Positions 17,197 to 26,756 are shown, numbered from the stretch's first letter. The stretch: 26,976 bases of DNA from UBA7692 sp964552715 (GCA_964552715.1 CAZKHZ010000018.1:1-26976), one strand, 5' to 3'. Numbers and translations: made by a program. Notes: a model not told the origin generated them from the letters alone.

Positions 17197-19287
17197 TTAC
17201 TTCGGACGATAAATTGCTTCGGCATGTTTATACCAATAGTCTTTATTTAAAGTCATTGGCTTAGTTTGCTGATTGTTGTAAAGCAACATTTGATCGGTGT
17301 AGTGTTTGGAGCTTGGCTTGTTAGAAGCACCATAAGGCGATATTGTGTGTATTTCAGGACCATCCTTTGTAAACTTTACCAAACAGATGTAAGACTCTCC
17401 CACAATAACCCTGAATTTTCCATTTTTATATGGGTCAGGATATTTCGCGCGCCATTGGTCGGGTCCGCCCGAAACAGGTAATTCTATATCACCACGCTGA
17501 TGCACAAATACTTTGCCATACGGCACAAATACTTTACCAAAATCTTTTAGCAATTCATCGCGTCCTCTGCCCAAAAGCTTAGCGTAAGTTTGATGGCGAA
17601 AGGCTCTATCTTCAATACATTTTTTTTCAATTTCGCTATTGCCTAAATCATTATACAAGTGCCAAAAGCTTTTCAGATAAAGCCCCATCAATGTATCCTC
17701 AGGCTCGGTTGTTCTGTTCCATTTTTTCAGCGCAACAATCAAATCTGCCACTTCTGGAAATTCTTTTTCATTCATCTCCGTAAAATCAGAAATATCCAAA
17801 CTTCGCAAAGGCAGAGTAATTTTTGAAGCAAACTTATTGTCGTATTTAATTTTCAGAAAGTCGTTCCAATCAATCTTTGCGTATTCCCCAATCATCTCAT
17901 AAAACCTTCTGCTGCGGTTAGTTTCAGTCATTTTATAACCCATTGTAGGGTCATAGTTTTCAGGCTTAGGATTTTCATTTTCACAGGTAGTAAAAAATGC
18001 AGAATTATTTGTGTTGAAAACATAACCACATTCAGGATTCATTACTTGTGGCAAGTCTTCAATGTCGTGATATTCTGTCCAAAGCGTTTTTGTGGTGTTG
18101 CCTGGCACGGTACTTTGCCAATTGTATCCGGCTGCACGTTTTGGTATCATACCATTACTTAATGAATAGATAGTATCGTATTTATCTCCATACACAAAAG
18201 TCATCATGGCTGCTGCTTGTGTGTCTAATGCAGCGCGCCATTGTGTAAAGTTTTGCGCCTTGTTCATGCGGTAGTATTGCTCTATGGTTTTGCAGGTTTG
18301 TGTAGCACCCAAGCGAATAGAAAAAGCACCTTGTTTCGTAACTAAAGTTGGTCCGTAAATACTGTTCCATATTTTCTTCCAAACAGGCAAAATGAACTTT
18401 CCCTTTTTGCTTAGGTTCACCTCCAGCTTTGCCTTACCTGTTTCTAACTTTAAGCTCTTGCCATCTACTATGTAATGGTTCTTCTTTTTAGGGTCAAGTT
18501 GCAATTGAAACACATCCACCAGGTCTAAGTCATTCACGGTGTGCGCCCAACCCAAATATTCATTTACACCGTGAAAAATCGTTACCCCGCCATGAAAGGT
18601 TCCACCCAAAATATTCAAGCCTTCTTCACTTACCAGATGCGCCTCATACCAACTCATTGGACCCTCCAATGGTTGATGAGAATTAATGTCAAGATATACA
18701 GCCCCATCTTTTGTAAACTTTGAGTTGGCTGCAAAAGCATTCGAGCCTTTTCCTGCATCACGCATATCAGCAGGTTTTTCTACACCATCTACAATCCTGC
18801 GCAGCGGTCCGTCAATACCACTTAATAAGGCATACGAAAGCATGTATCCCGCAACCACATCTTTACCAGTTACCGGAAAAGCTTTCTTTACCAAAACTTC
18901 CTCTGGATGAAGCTTTGCATATTTATTTACGGCAACTACAAAAGCCTCAATATATGCTCTTACATCGGGAGATAAATCATGGTAGTGTGCTTCAATAAAT
19001 TGCGGAGCGCGCATCAACTGTACAGCAAAATCAATGATAGCACCATCTTTTCCTTTCCATCGAGCCATCATGTGTTTGCCAGCAAGTAAACCCCATTGCA
19101 TAGTTTTAAAATCATCTTCGCAAGTTGCCCAACCTAAGCCGTATGCTACATCTGGGTCAGTTTTGCCAAATATGTGTGGCACACCAAAACTATCACGCAC
19201 AATTTCAACATTTGCAGCATAGTCGCGTTGCGAAAAGGATAATGTAACACTGCAGAGCAATGTGAGGAGGAGAATAAATCTTGCCAT
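17197..19287 (-). CDS. Penicillin/AHL acylase family Ntn hydrolase (paralogue 1)
   Basis: The 696-residue protein has a signal peptide (1-20, ending SFSQ). It shows the layout of secreted N-terminal-nucleophile acylases: alpha part (21-181), then Gly181-Ser182-Asn183 (GKGSNAF), where self-cleavage would free Ser182 as nucleophile of the beta chain. His204 in NSHQPLEG lies exactly at beta position 23, as in PvdQ-type long-chain acylases, and NPECGYVFNTNN (417-428) carries a candidate catalytic Asn. The mature enzyme would be a processed heterodimer outside the inner membrane, hydrolysing an amide bond. Candidate substrates are acyl-homoserine lactones, lipopeptides or beta-lactams; sequence does not decide. 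The paralogue lies 114 bases upstream. A near-perfect promoter-like element in that gap suggests this gene can also be transcribed alone. Confidence 0.9.
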   Translation of the reverse strand: MARFILLLTLLCSVTLSFSQRDYAANVEIVRDSFGVPHIFGKTDPDVAYGLGWATCEDDFKTMQWGLLAGKHMMARWKGKDGAIIDFAVQLMRAPQFIEAHYHDLSPDVRAYIEAFVVAVNKYAKLHPEEVLVKKAFPVTGKDVVAGYMLSYALLSGIDGPLRRIVDGVEKPADMRDAGKGSNAFAANSKFTKDGAVYLDINSHQPLEGPMSWYEAHLVSEEGLNILGGTFHGGVTIFHGVNEYLGWAHTVNDLDLVDVFQLQLDPKKKNHYIVDGKSLKLETGKAKLEVNLSKKGKFILPVWKKIWNSIYGPTLVTKQGAFSIRLGATQTCKTIEQYYRMNKAQNFTQWRAALDTQAAAMMTFVYGDKYDTIYSLSNGMIPKRAAGYNWQSTVPGNTTKTLWTEYHDIEDLPQVMNPECGYVFNTNNSAFFTTCENENPKPENYDPTMGYKMTETNRSRRFYEMIGEYAKIDWNDFLKIKYDNKFASKITLPLRSLDISDFTEMNEKEFPEVADLIVALKKWNRTTEPEDTLMGLYLKSFWHLYNDLGNSEIEKKCIEDRAFRHQTYAKLLGRGRDELLKDFGKVFVPYGKVFVHQRGDIELPVSGGPDQWRAKYPDPYKNGKFRVIVGESYICLVKFTKDGPEIHTISPYGASNKPSSKHYTDQMLLYNNQQTKPMTLNKDYWYKHAEAIYRPK

Positions 19288-19324
19288 AATAGACGAATGA
19301 AACGCGTGAAGAAATGAAGAACTA

Positions 19325-19354
19325 CAAATATAAATTTATGTTGAGTTAATAAAA
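19325..19354 (-). promoter_or_regulatory. Putative promoter of acylase paralogue 1
   Basis: Minus-strand TATATTTG (19332-19325) matches the TAnnTTTG consensus fully. TTTT (19354-19351), a three-of-four match to the -33 TTTG, lies 18 bases upstream. The element ends 37 bases before the start codon at 19287. Confidence 0.5.
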
Positions 19355-19401
19355 GGTTAAAATTTACCCTGCTTAATTAAACAGCTAAGTATAAATGGTT
19401 T

Positions 19402-21510
19402 TTATTTTCCAGGATTATAAATCCTTACCGCATTCTTAAATACTTCTTCACGATTTAAGGTCATGGGTTTTGTTTTTTCATTTACAAAAAGCTCCATTTG
19501 GTCGGTGTAATGCGGGCTATCAGCACGGCTAGAATTACCAAAAGCATTCACACTACTTATTTCAACTTTTCCATTTTTACTAAACTTTATAAACTGCATG
19601 TAACCATCGCCATTGCTAGATTTATAAACACATTTTTTCTTATCAATTAGTTTTGGGTCGGCAGCGCGGCATATTTCGCGCAAGCCGCTTGCAGGGTAGC
19701 TTACATTGCCTCTTTGATGGCGGAAAATATCGCCCATAGGCAAGTCAATGGTGCCATGCGTTTTCAGCATAAATTGTTTGGCTTCCCGTACTGCCTCCAC
19801 ACATTCTTGTTCACTCAATGGTTTTTTTTGAATCATTAAAAATGCAAAAGGGGCGTTGTAACGCTTAACTAATTTTTCTTGTGTCACCAACACGATACTT
19901 GCCTCGCGATTGTTTGCTGTGGCTTCCCAATTCCATTTTTTGATAGTGTTGATTGCATCGGCTATATCAGGATATTTACCTGCATCTAGATTGTATAGAT
20001 TTTTGAAATTTCTTGCATAAGAACCATTCGCAGCATAACGCTTATCAAACTTAACTCTAAGCACATCACTCCAAGTAATCTTTCCTTTAATGGAATCAAA
20101 CATTTCTTTCATGCGCTCTCCGCGATTGTAGTTGAAACGTTGCAAACCCACAAAATCTCCCTTCCATTCGCAATCATCTCCTGTAACATGCAGTGGAGTT
20201 TGATTGCAGTTTTGAAGGTAACCGCAAACAGGATTAAAAACTGTTGGCTTTTTATCAAACGGAACTAATGAATTCCATTTGTATTTTGAAGAAGTTCCTT
20301 CAATTGGATTGCTCCAATTTAACGCAGGGTTGCGCAAAGGAATTCTACCATTGCTGTTGTAATAAATATTGCCATCCACATCGGCATACATCACATTAAA
20401 TAACGGAACTGCCTCATACTTTAAAGCTGTTTCAAATTCAGTGAAATTTTTTGCTTTATTCATGCGGTACCACTGCTCGGTGCAGCGAATATTTTCGTAA
20501 GATGGAAAGCGCACTGCATACCAACCTTTCTTCGTTTTATACACAGGACCATACGCACAGTTATATAGCTTTTTTGTTACCCCCAACACAATGCCTCCGA
20601 GCTTAACTTTAAGTTTTGCTTTGCCTTTTGAAAACGAACGATACTCGCCATCATACAAATACTTACCGTTTTTTACTTTTAGTTCATACACATCACCAAA
20701 GTTGTGGAAGTTGGTAGTGTGCGCCCATCCCAAATGTTCATTTGCGCCTACAAAAATACTTGCTCCACCTGGGAACAAACCGCCCAACATATTCCAACCT
20801 TCATCGCTCATAATGTGTGCTTCGTACCAACTAAATCTACCTTCGAGCGGCTGATGAGAATTAATAACCAACCAAGATTTTCCGTCATCCGTTCTTGTTG
20901 GTGAAACAGCAATAGAGTTAGAGCCTACCTCATTCAATGCAGTGAAATTTTTAATCTTATCTTCTCTGATAGCTTTGAGGGTAAGTCCTAATCCGGCAAA
21001 TAGGGAAGTGGTAAGCACCGTTCCTTTCAACATATCTAATGTGGTAAAAGGCAATGATTTCTTAAGTAAAACTTCATCGGGGTGTGCTGCCGCAAATTCA
21101 TTTACCGCCTGTACATACGCATCCATTATCTTTTTAAAATCTGGTGCAATATCTTTTTCGTAACGATTGTTTACTAAGGTATCAATGCCCAGAAATTGCA
21201 AGCCGTAATCAAACAACACACCATCTTTTCCACGCACACGACCAAGCATTTTTTTACCCGAAAGCATAGCTTCTTGAATGCCTACAAAATCGTCTTCGCA
21301 ATGCGCCCATGCCAAGCCATAAGCGGCATCAGCATCTGTTTTGCCATAAATGTGTGCTACACCAAAACTGTCGCGCGCAATTTGAACATTGGCGGGATTG
21401 ATTTGCGCGATAATGCTTTGAGAAAGTAGAACGCAGATTGCAAATAGCAGGGAGTGGAGTAAAGATGAAAAAGTAGAACGTTGTTGTGAAGTTGCTTTTG
21501 AAATACGCAT
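19402..21510 (-). CDS. Penicillin/AHL acylase family Ntn hydrolase (paralogue 2)
   Basis: The 702-residue protein is a paralogue of the gene at 17197-19287: same order of NVQIARDSFGVAHIYGKTD, GSNS, NSHQPLEG and a C-terminal SPHYTDQMELF...KPMTLN tail. The N-terminus has a basic stretch and a hydrophobic segment ending SIIAQ near 36, a long signal peptide. The predicted nucleophile is Ser197 (VGSNSI) and His219 is again 22 residues later. Divergence between the two copies is substantial, so they may differ in substrate. The gene starts 48 bases after the stop of the secreted multidomain protein upstream (21559-24195), suggesting co-transcription. An internal ATG nearer the hydrophobic segment is not present, so the ATG at 21510 is kept. 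Confidence 0.9.
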   Translation of the reverse strand: MRISKATSQQRSTFSSLLHSLLFAICVLLSQSIIAQINPANVQIARDSFGVAHIYGKTDADAAYGLAWAHCEDDFVGIQEAMLSGKKMLGRVRGKDGVLFDYGLQFLGIDTLVNNRYEKDIAPDFKKIMDAYVQAVNEFAAAHPDEVLLKKSLPFTTLDMLKGTVLTTSLFAGLGLTLKAIREDKIKNFTALNEVGSNSIAVSPTRTDDGKSWLVINSHQPLEGRFSWYEAHIMSDEGWNMLGGLFPGGASIFVGANEHLGWAHTTNFHNFGDVYELKVKNGKYLYDGEYRSFSKGKAKLKVKLGGIVLGVTKKLYNCAYGPVYKTKKGWYAVRFPSYENIRCTEQWYRMNKAKNFTEFETALKYEAVPLFNVMYADVDGNIYYNSNGRIPLRNPALNWSNPIEGTSSKYKWNSLVPFDKKPTVFNPVCGYLQNCNQTPLHVTGDDCEWKGDFVGLQRFNYNRGERMKEMFDSIKGKITWSDVLRVKFDKRYAANGSYARNFKNLYNLDAGKYPDIADAINTIKKWNWEATANNREASIVLVTQEKLVKRYNAPFAFLMIQKKPLSEQECVEAVREAKQFMLKTHGTIDLPMGDIFRHQRGNVSYPASGLREICRAADPKLIDKKKCVYKSSNGDGYMQFIKFSKNGKVEISSVNAFGNSSRADSPHYTDQMELFVNEKTKPMTLNREEVFKNAVRIYNPGK

Positions 21511-21558
21511 GGCTATTTTGAAATGAATTTGAAAAGGTGAAAATGAATATTTAAGTGA

Positions 21559-24195
21559 TTATTGCTTGATAAATCTTTTGCTTGTAGAGCCAGAATTGCT
21601 AACTAATTGAATGGTGTATAATCCATTTGAAACGTCCGACAGGTCAATAAATTCAATTGCATTGCTAACAGTTTTTGTAGTTAACAATTGCCCGCTAATG
21701 TCATAAATTCTAACACTCGCTATGTTTTCGAATTGTGAAGAAATTTTTAACTGAAATTTACCTGTGTTTGGATTTGGATAGACTTCAAAATGCACCTGAG
21801 GAACTTCATGTACACTTACAGTTCCTTGAACAGTTAGTAATGCAGAGTCGCTTACAACAAGGTAGTTGCAGTCTGTATTTACTAAGCAACGATACAGTGA
21901 TTGATTTTGATTCTGTGTGGCATTCACCCTTAATGTTTTTGTTCCACTGCCAGTGTAAATACTATTGTCTAAAATATTTACCCAATTGTTTCCTGAGCGA
22001 ATCTGCCATTGATAGCCCGCAACTATAGAGCCAGAGTCGGCAATTGTAAACATTGCTTGAGTGCCAGCTTGCACAACGGCATCTGCAGGTTGCTGGTAAA
22101 CATCAATTGCAGTGGCAGAAATAAATCCGGGTGAACTAATTGATTTTCCTTGGCTTTTGTTGCCTGCTTCATCAAAAGCAATTATTTCAAAAACAGAATT
22201 GAAGCAAAGATTAGGTGCTTTTGTTGCATCAAAAATTGGATGCAAAACTGTGTCAATTTCAATTCCATCAACTTTTATTATGTAACCTTTCACACCAAAA
22301 TTATCATGTGGTTCTTGCCATGATAAAGTGTATTTGTTGGGTGCTGAAATATCAGCAAAAACAAGTCTTTGTGGTTGCTGAGGTGCTGTTATGTCATTTG
22401 GAGCAAAAACAAATACTCTACTATTTTTAAAAATACCGCCTGCAATTTTGTACCTGCTACCTCCCAAACTTGTCAAACCTTGTATAGGAATTTTGCCGAA
22501 AGCTGTTTGCTCATAAATTTGTTGCGTGCTAACATAAACGGGTAAAGAAAATTCAATCTCAAAATCTTTTTGATACACCTCACTTCGCCATTCCTGAGTG
22601 ATAATATTTATAGGAAAGTAATCCATAGAGTCATTCAATACTATAATCACTGCATAATTTTCGCCTACCAACATGCGTGCATCCACATCGCCATTGAAGC
22701 GCGTTTTGATGTTGTTTGCAGGTTCCCCATACAGCAATAGATTTTTGATAGGGCTTGTTTGCTCCACTTGTCTTTTTGCTTCATTCCATTGAATTGGATA
22801 TTCGCTTTTAGTGGAAGTTTTTGCACAGAAGAAATCAATGCCTTTTGCTCCTCCCATTACATGTGCCCAATATTGATAGTTGTTGATGAAATCATTTGGT
22901 TGAAATTTCCAAGTGCCTTTTACCGCTAATTGACACCAACTTCTCATACGTTTTGGCTCAGTATTGTGCTTTAAAATTTCTGTATATTCAATGGCTTCGC
23001 GTGGGCTGCCCTCTCGTGTAATCCAAGAAAGCGGAATCACATTTGGCGCACCATTATCTGTGTAGTGATCCATACTAACAACATCGCTATACCAGCCATA
23101 GCGTTGATACTTTTTCTGCACAGCTAAATTTACTGAACTCGGTGTGTTATTATCATTCAACCAATAATTGAAGTTTTTTATGAGTTGTGTATCAATATTT
23201 TTGCCATTCAAATCAGGCTCGTCATCAATGCTCCAAGAATCAATATAGTCCACATTTGAATTGGCTTGAACTGTACTTACAGCATTATTTAGGTTAGGCT
23301 CCCACACAGTTTTCATGTGATAATCATTGTAGGCATTTTGCATCAATATATTATTTCCTGGACCATGCACAGATGTGATATTTAATTGTCGAAGCAATTT
23401 TCTTCCATCTTCTTTATTGGCATCAAATAGACTGCTTTCCCATGTGCCAAACGTAAACTCAGCAGGAACCAAACGTTGAAACGAAACCAAACTAAAAACA
23501 GGTGGTAATGAAGTGCGTGATGCAATTACCTCTACAAATAGCGGTGTTAGTGGATTCAATGTAATATTAGGTGCGAGCTTTGTAATTTTAACTTCATTGG
23601 GTAGAATGTTTTCTCCTCCAATAATTGGCAAGTCGCCCCATGCGTCTTGATAAGATTTTCCGTTAAGTTTTATATCTAATAAGTTAAATGAAACGGTGTC
23701 ATCATTTCTAAAATACACGTATAGCGTTTGCAAATCTTGCGAGGGAATTATATTGACTATTTTGAGCTTATGCGATTTATTTAAAAATCCTTTTTTATCT
23801 GCAAATCCCTTTGTGGTATTCACTTCAACAAAAACTGAATCACCTTCTTTTAATGGTGATTTCAATGACTTGATTAATACAGCGGCTAAATTTTTACCAC
23901 TTCCTGATGCTGCAATTTCGATTGGATACCAAATAGTCCATGTTTTATTTTTTGCAGTATCTCCATTGCTGTTTGTTACAATTACTGAAGTAATGCTGTC
24001 AATTTGCGGTCCATTATTTCTAATAAATAGGGTAAGCAATCCTGCACTATCGGGGTCATTTGTATTTTCTAAAACGCCAAATTCCGCACCTACTACCGAG
24101 GGCGCATAACCTGATGAACCGAGAATACTTATTTGTGAATGCGCTGTTTCTTTAATGAATAAGCATAAGATGAATACCAAAGTAATTCGAAGCAT
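21559..24195 (-). CDS. Secreted glycoside-hydrolase-like multidomain protein with T9SS type A tail
   Basis: Start chosen at 24195 (878 residues) because MLRITLVFILCLFI...AHSQ is a clear signal peptide; a longer frame back to 24315 would bury it and run through a hairpin. Residues 22-240 are beta-rich. Residues about 243-600 look like a TIM-barrel hydrolase: WSIDDEPD (321-328) holds a candidate acid Glu326, SMDHYTDNG follows at 374-382, and YWAHVMGGAKGIDFF (442-456) resembles the late barrel strand of glycoside hydrolases. A fibronectin III-like domain (604-690), an Ig-like domain (700-790) and a type A sorting domain (796-878; VYPNPNTGKF, YDISGQLL) follow. It probably acts on an extracellular polymer, but I cannot name the family. 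It is the first gene of a likely unit with the two acylases. Confidence 0.8.
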   Translation of the reverse strand: MLRITLVFILCLFIKETAHSQISILGSSGYAPSVVGAEFGVLENTNDPDSAGLLTLFIRNNGPQIDSITSVIVTNSNGDTAKNKTWTIWYPIEIAASGSGKNLAAVLIKSLKSPLKEGDSVFVEVNTTKGFADKKGFLNKSHKLKIVNIIPSQDLQTLYVYFRNDDTVSFNLLDIKLNGKSYQDAWGDLPIIGGENILPNEVKITKLAPNITLNPLTPLFVEVIASRTSLPPVFSLVSFQRLVPAEFTFGTWESSLFDANKEDGRKLLRQLNITSVHGPGNNILMQNAYNDYHMKTVWEPNLNNAVSTVQANSNVDYIDSWSIDDEPDLNGKNIDTQLIKNFNYWLNDNNTPSSVNLAVQKKYQRYGWYSDVVSMDHYTDNGAPNVIPLSWITREGSPREAIEYTEILKHNTEPKRMRSWCQLAVKGTWKFQPNDFINNYQYWAHVMGGAKGIDFFCAKTSTKSEYPIQWNEAKRQVEQTSPIKNLLLYGEPANNIKTRFNGDVDARMLVGENYAVIIVLNDSMDYFPINIITQEWRSEVYQKDFEIEFSLPVYVSTQQIYEQTAFGKIPIQGLTSLGGSRYKIAGGIFKNSRVFVFAPNDITAPQQPQRLVFADISAPNKYTLSWQEPHDNFGVKGYIIKVDGIEIDTVLHPIFDATKAPNLCFNSVFEIIAFDEAGNKSQGKSISSPGFISATAIDVYQQPADAVVQAGTQAMFTIADSGSIVAGYQWQIRSGNNWVNILDNSIYTGSGTKTLRVNATQNQNQSLYRCLVNTDCNYLVVSDSALLTVQGTVSVHEVPQVHFEVYPNPNTGKFQLKISSQFENIASVRIYDISGQLLTTKTVSNAIEFIDLSDVSNGLYTIQLVSNSGSTSKRFIKQ

Positions 24196-24215
24196 TTCTT
24201 CCGTTTTAGATTTTG

Positions 24216-24223
24216 CGAATATA
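24216..24223 (-). promoter_or_regulatory. Possible -7 element of the multidomain protein gene
   Basis: Minus-strand TATATTCG is one mismatch from TAnnTTTG and lies 20 bases before the ATG at 24195. A GGAAGAA purine run sits directly before that ATG. Both agree with the shorter start. No good -33 element is seen. Confidence 0.35.
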
Positions 24224-24266
24224 TCTTTAAAGAAACTTAATTTTTTTAAAACATCAGGTGGCAGTA

Positions 24267-24310
24267 AAAAGCAAAGCGACTGCATAATTTTATGCAGCAG
24301 ATTTGCTTTT
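24267..24310 (-). terminator. Two-part hairpin upstream of the multidomain gene; possible terminator
   Basis: Outer arms 24267-24275 and 24302-24310 (9 pairs), a 4/4 internal loop and inner arms 24280-24287 and 24290-24297 (8 pairs). On the minus strand the structure is followed by TTTTT, so it could terminate transcripts from the Kef antiporter gene some 300 bases upstream, or act as a leader hairpin. Confidence 0.45.
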
Positions 24311-24315
24311 AGCAA

Positions 24316-24605
24316 TTCCTACAACAGTCGGAAAAGCATACTGGTAATTGATAAAGGTTTGATGTGATTTAAAAATAAACTTCTTGATACTTTATCCAAA
24401 ATAAATTCAATAAACATCTTCATAAACGCGTCCATTTACCTCTTTTTAAAGCAAGATTCAAAGGCATGAAAATCCCAAAAAACGAATTAGCGTAGAATCC
24501 TGATTGTATCTCAGAAACCACTTCCTCTATCAAGCCAAATAGAAGAATCATTCCATCACAACTAAGCAAAATTATATCAAAACCGACAGCGTGTTTTGCA
24601 AGCTA
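24316..24605. other. Intergenic region downstream of the Kef antiporter
   Basis: About 290 AT-rich bases between the antiporter stop and the hairpin. I see no open frame, RNA gene or repeat that I can support. Confidence 0.5.
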
Positions 24606-26486
24606 TTACTTTTTGCCTGCAATTTGTTCACGCAAATATTCGCTATCCCAAGCGTGGTCTTCGGAGTTTAAGTTTTGGAACAAATCATTTTGAAGCAATT
24701 GCTCCTGCATTTCTATTTGTTGTCGCACACTAAAAATGTAATCATTGGCATCATGCCTATGTGCGGCAAGTTTTGATAATGCCTGCTCATCATGTTGAAT
24801 AAATTTTAGCCCCTGCCGCGTTGCAGTGTAGCTTCTAAAACCAAGCTTTTTTAATGCATCCACAGCAAGGTGAACAGAGGTGTAAAGTGTTTCGCGATAA
24901 ACATTATTCACACCCATATCCAGCAATTCATAAGCATCGTACCTGTTTTTGGCACGCGCCATAATTTCTAAATTGGGAAAGTGTTTTCGCACTGTTTTTA
25001 TCAGGTCATTATTTGCAGTTGGCGAGTCTATTGCCGCAATCAGCAACTTTGCATTGGCAGCGCCTGCTGCCTCCAACAAATCCAATCTTGTAGCATCGCC
25101 ATAATATACTTTGAATCCCATTTTGCGTAGCAAATCCACCCTGTCAGAATCATAGTCCAAAATGGTAGCTTCAATTTTATTTGCGCGCAAGAACCTGCCG
25201 ATGGTGCTGCCGAAATGCCCAAAGCCGGCAATGATTACCGAGTGCTTTTCTTCAATTTTATCAGCTTCTTTTTCATCGGCAATTTCTTTGGTGCCAAAGT
25301 ATGGGTCTATAAATTTCTCATTCACCAATAATAGGAGAGGAGTGATGGTCATGCTGATTGCTGTAGCCGCCATTAGTATATCCGTCCATTCTTTACCTAT
25401 AATATTCAATTGCCCCGAAAAAGAAAGCAATACAAAAGCAAACTCACCCACTTGTGCTAAGCCAAAAGTGAACAACAAATTCTGGTCAGATTTTATTTTG
25501 AAGACCTTTCCAGCAATAAAAAGAATTACAGCTTTTATAACAATCAAACCGCTCACTAAAGTTGCTATCAGCAATGGTTGTTCAGCTATCAGCTTAAAAT
25601 TAATAGACGCACCCACCCCAATAAAAAACAATCCCAGCAGCAGACCTTTAAATGGTTGCAAATCGCTCTCCAACTCATGCCTAAATTCGCTGTTTGCCAA
25701 TACCACACCAGCTAAAAAAGTTCCCAGTGCCGGGCTCAAACCAACCACTTCCATCAAGTAGGCAACCGCAACCACGAGCAAAAGTGCAGATGCCGTAAAC
25801 AACTCCCGCAAATTGGTTTTAGCTATTATGCGCAACAAAGGCACCACCATAAATTTACCCACCAGCGTAACTGTAAGCACAGAACCCAACACCATTAAAG
25901 TTTGCAACCAAGCGGGCATATTTTTAATCAGTGTAGCAGAAGTCGTTTCATCTAAAATCACTTCTTGTCGGGTTGCAAGCAGCGGCATCAAACCTAAAAT
26001 GGGAATCACCATTATATCCTGAAATAGCAGCACCGAAAATGATGCCTGCCCCGAGGCGGTATTTGTTAGCCCGCGTTCTTTTAATGTCTGCAAAACAATT
26101 GCCGTAGATGACATAGACATTGCCATAGCTGCCGCAAGGCTCGATTGCCAATTCCAACCAAGCCAAATGCCGATTGAAAATAATACAACTATAGTGCCTA
26201 TAAACTGTATGGAACCAAGCCCCACAATGGTTTTTCGCATCTTCCAGAACTGTGCAGGCTCCAACTCCAAACCAATCAAAAACAACATCATTACCACCCC
26301 AAATTCGGCAAAGTGCATTATGTCTTCGCCTTGGTGCCCAACAAAACCCAGCATAAACGGACCAATAATCATGCCGCCAATCAGATAGCCCAGCACAGAG
26401 CTCATGCCCACCTTTTTGGCAATTGGCACACACACAACCCCCACAGAGAGATACACTATTGCTTGTAAAAGAAAATTGCTTTCCAT
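24606..26486 (-). CDS. KefB/KefC-type potassium/proton antiporter (CPA2 family)
   Basis: The 626-residue inner-membrane protein has about a dozen membrane segments in residues 1-390, a linker, and a cytoplasmic NAD-binding RCK/TrkA-N domain (about 414-530) with GFGHFG at 421-426 and YYGDATRLDLLEAAGA at 461-476. FQD at 155-157 holds the Asp of the CPA2 transport site. HELESDLQPF at 270-279 matches the regulatory loop (HALESDIEPF) of E. coli KefC, so this is the glutathione-gated Kef type rather than a generic sodium/proton antiporter. Length is close to E. coli KefB/KefC (about 600-620). It would release K+ and acidify the cytoplasm under electrophile stress. No KefF/KefG-type partner gene is adjacent. 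The B versus C label cannot be decided. Confidence 0.9.
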   Translation of the reverse strand: MESNFLLQAIVYLSVGVVCVPIAKKVGMSSVLGYLIGGMIIGPFMLGFVGHQGEDIMHFAEFGVVMMLFLIGLELEPAQFWKMRKTIVGLGSIQFIGTIVVLFSIGIWLGWNWQSSLAAAMAMSMSSTAIVLQTLKERGLTNTASGQASFSVLLFQDIMVIPILGLMPLLATRQEVILDETTSATLIKNMPAWLQTLMVLGSVLTVTLVGKFMVVPLLRIIAKTNLRELFTASALLLVVAVAYLMEVVGLSPALGTFLAGVVLANSEFRHELESDLQPFKGLLLGLFFIGVGASINFKLIAEQPLLIATLVSGLIVIKAVILFIAGKVFKIKSDQNLLFTFGLAQVGEFAFVLLSFSGQLNIIGKEWTDILMAATAISMTITPLLLLVNEKFIDPYFGTKEIADEKEADKIEEKHSVIIAGFGHFGSTIGRFLRANKIEATILDYDSDRVDLLRKMGFKVYYGDATRLDLLEAAGAANAKLLIAAIDSPTANNDLIKTVRKHFPNLEIMARAKNRYDAYELLDMGVNNVYRETLYTSVHLAVDALKKLGFRSYTATRQGLKFIQHDEQALSKLAAHRHDANDYIFSVRQQIEMQEQLLQNDLFQNLNSEDHAWDSEYLREQIAGKK

Positions 26487-26500
26487 GTTTTTATCGGTCG

Positions 26501-26530
26501 CATAGTTATAGTAATTGCACGTGTATAAAA
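26501..26530 (-). promoter_or_regulatory. Possible promoter of the Kef antiporter gene
   Basis: Minus-strand TTTT (26530-26527), then 18 bases, then TAACTATG (26508-26501), one mismatch from TAnnTTTG; it ends 14 bases before the start codon. Confidence 0.3.
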
Positions 26531-26756
26531 ACAGGGAAGGTTGTTTTTAATGATTAATTGTTTCTGCTTAGAAGTTTAGGAGGTTTTACAATTTAATGTT
26601 AAGCATTTAGTTGAAGCGAAGGTATTTTAACTAAAAAATAAGCCGTTTGCTTGGTGAGAGACATTCTTGAAGTGTAAAGAGAAGTTAAAAAAGTACTGAG
26701 ATCAGTTAACAGGGCAATCAGAAAACGAATTGTCTGTAACTTTAAGAAGAACAAAT

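Noticed and set aside
23696..24109. 137-codon plus-strand open frame
   Set aside because: Antisense to the secreted multidomain protein, with no independent evidence for translation.
24196..24315. Longer N-terminus (40 extra residues) for the multidomain protein
   Set aside because: It would place the signal peptide internally and overlap a hairpin and a promoter-like element; the ATG at 24195 fits an exported protein.
25162..25761. 199-codon plus-strand open frame
   Set aside because: Antisense to the conserved Kef antiporter; the minus-strand protein explains the sequence fully.
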